From CALWRM01 sp050309765 (GTDB lineage: Bacteria > Bacillota > Clostridia > Christensenellales > UBA1750), in NCBI GenBank assembly GCA_050309765.1, contig JBNRMU010000053.1:1-7320 (forward strand): 7,320 bases of DNA. The letters are read 5' to 3'. Positions 6,323-7,320 of this stretch are shown piece by piece. The translations under genes were made by a program, and so were the position numbers. Below the pieces are notes generated by a model that searched no databases, was not told where the DNA came from, and worked only from the letters and a program-made list of their open reading frames with translations. The stretch's first letter is position 1, and every line of letters starts with the position of its first letter.

Positions 6323-7320
6323 TCAGATGACCGCGTTTTTTTCGATGACGATGGGGAAGGAGGCCTGGCCGATCAGGCGGCGGTCGCGCTTGATGAAGGC
6401 GCTTCTATCGCAGATCACGTGATCCAGCTGGGCGCCGTCCTGCACCTCCACGCCCTGCATGAGGATGCAGTCGTGCACCTTGCAGCCGCGGCCGATGCGC
6501 ACGCCGCGGAACAGCACGCAGTTTTCCACCTCGCCCTCCACGATGCAGCCGTCGGCCACCAGGGAGTTGGACACGCGAGCATCCTGCGCATAGTGCGCGG
6601 GGACTTCGTCCTTGACCTTGGTGTAGACGGGGTTGGGAGAGGACAGAAGCTGGGTGCGGATGTTCTCATCCAGCAGGTCCATGTTCAGCTGATAATACGA
6701 GGTAATGGACTCGATGCGCTTAACGTAGGTATTAAGCTTATAGCCATAGATCTTCAGGGAGTTCAGCTGTGCCATGAGCACGTCGCGCACAAAGTCAGTG
6801 CGATAGTGGGCGGCGGAAACATCTATCAGATAGATGAGCAGGGATTTATCCATGATATATACGTCGGTGGAGACGGCTGGATAGGTGTGCAGCACGGGGG
6901 AACATTCCACGTCCGTGATGCGGCCGTCGTCCTCGACTTTCAGGTGGGTGCGCTCGGACTGTTCGCGCAGCTCCTCTTCGCCGGGAACGTTGTAGACCAC
7001 GGTGATATCCGCGCCGGTGCGGATGTGCTGGTCCAGCACGGCGTCAAAGGTGGTGTTGAAGACCACGTCCGTGCCGCAGAGCACCACATAGCGCTGCGAG
7101 GAGCGACGCAGGTAACCGATGTTGGAACGCAGCGCATCCAGCAAGCCCGTGTAGGCACCCATGTTCTCCTTGGTGACAAAGGGCGGCAGGATGAAAAGGC
7201 CGTCGCGCTTTCTGTCCAGGTCCCATTCCTTGCCGGAGCCCAGATGGTCCATCAGGGAATGGTAGTTGCGCTGGGCAATCAGGCCGACGTTGTTGATGCC
7301 GGAATTGACCATGTTGGAGA
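6323..7320 (-). CDS. glgD: GlgD, regulatory subunit of ADP-glucose pyrophosphorylase, 5' end outside window
   Basis: GlgD is the GlgC-like subunit that, in Bacillota, joins GlgC to form the enzyme making ADP-glucose from glucose-1-phosphate and ATP. The frame stays open to the right edge (codons for S-N precede the ATG at 7312, in the family context SNMVNSGI), so that ATG is internal and about 45 N-terminal residues with the nucleotide loop are missing. Visible landmarks are SLMDHLGSGKEWDLDRKRDG, a middle nucleotidyltransferase core, and a C-terminal left-handed beta-helix (VSNSLVADGCIVEGEVENC and on). Where GlgC has the catalytic Asp of AGDH, this protein has CGTD, with Thr at 7070-7072 in the Asp position. 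This supports GlgD rather than GlgC and an allosteric rather than catalytic role. glgC is expected just upstream, beyond the window. Confidence 0.93.
   Translation of the reverse strand, partial: SNMVNSGINNVGLIAQRNYHSLMDHLGSGKEWDLDRKRDGLFILPPFVTKENMGAYTGLLDALRSNIGYLRRSSQRYVVLCGTDVVFNTTFDAVLDQHIRTGADITVVYNVPGEEELREQSERTHLKVEDDGRITDVECSPVLHTYPAVSTDVYIMDKSLLIYLIDVSAAHYRTDFVRDVLMAQLNSLKIYGYKLNTYVKRIESITSYYQLNMDLLDENIRTQLLSSPNPVYTKVKDEVPAHYAQDARVSNSLVADGCIVEGEVENCVLFRGVRIGRGCKVHDCILMQGVEVQDGAQLDHVICDRSAFIKRDRRLIGQASFPIVIEKNAVI

Overview
This window looks like chromosome from a GC-rich (roughly 60% by eye), endospore-forming member of the Bacillota, most likely a Clostridia-type anaerobe. The evidence is a SpoIVB protease followed closely by a Spo0A-type regulator, a yqhT-efp pair, a CD1247-like zinc-ribbon protein and a glgD-glgA pair of the Bacillota type. 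I cannot assign a genus from sequence alone. I see no rRNA, tRNA, CRISPR array, insertion sequence or phage gene.

Layout. Positions 1-830 (+) hold the 3' part of spoIVB, cut by the left edge. Positions 931-1668 (+) hold a small nucleotidyltransferase-fold protein of unknown role, with a plausible promoter of its own at 862-890. Positions 1738-2460 (+) encode a Spo0A homologue with a canonical C-terminal DNA-binding domain but a degenerate receiver. A second promoter (2496-2524) opens a tight three-gene unit: an M24 aminopeptidase of the YqhT type (2570-3631), translation elongation factor P (3729-4286) and a CD1247-like coiled-coil/zinc-ribbon protein (4313-4723). Two back-to-back hairpin terminators (4736-4805) close this unit and the convergent minus-strand glycogen unit. 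That unit is glgA (4815-6275) and, upstream of it in transcription, glgD (6323 to beyond the right edge).

How the genes fit together. SpoIVB triggers processing of pro-sigmaK from the forespore side, and Spo0A is the master switch of sporulation entry; the two are adjacent in many spore formers. Here a nucleotidyltransferase gene sits between them. EF-P relieves ribosome stalling at polyproline stretches, and a YqhT-type Xaa-Pro peptidase next to it is a familiar arrangement. GlgD (regulatory ADP-glucose pyrophosphorylase subunit) and GlgA (glycogen synthase) belong to glycogen storage.

Most of the window is ordinary core chromosome. The items most worth a second look are the Spo0A homologue, which keeps the phosphoacceptor Asp but has lost the acidic pocket and the conserved Lys, and the extra nucleotidyltransferase gene between spoIVB and spo0A. 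For three plus-strand genes (at 931, 1738 and 2570) the ribosome binding sites favour starts downstream of the longest possible ORF start.
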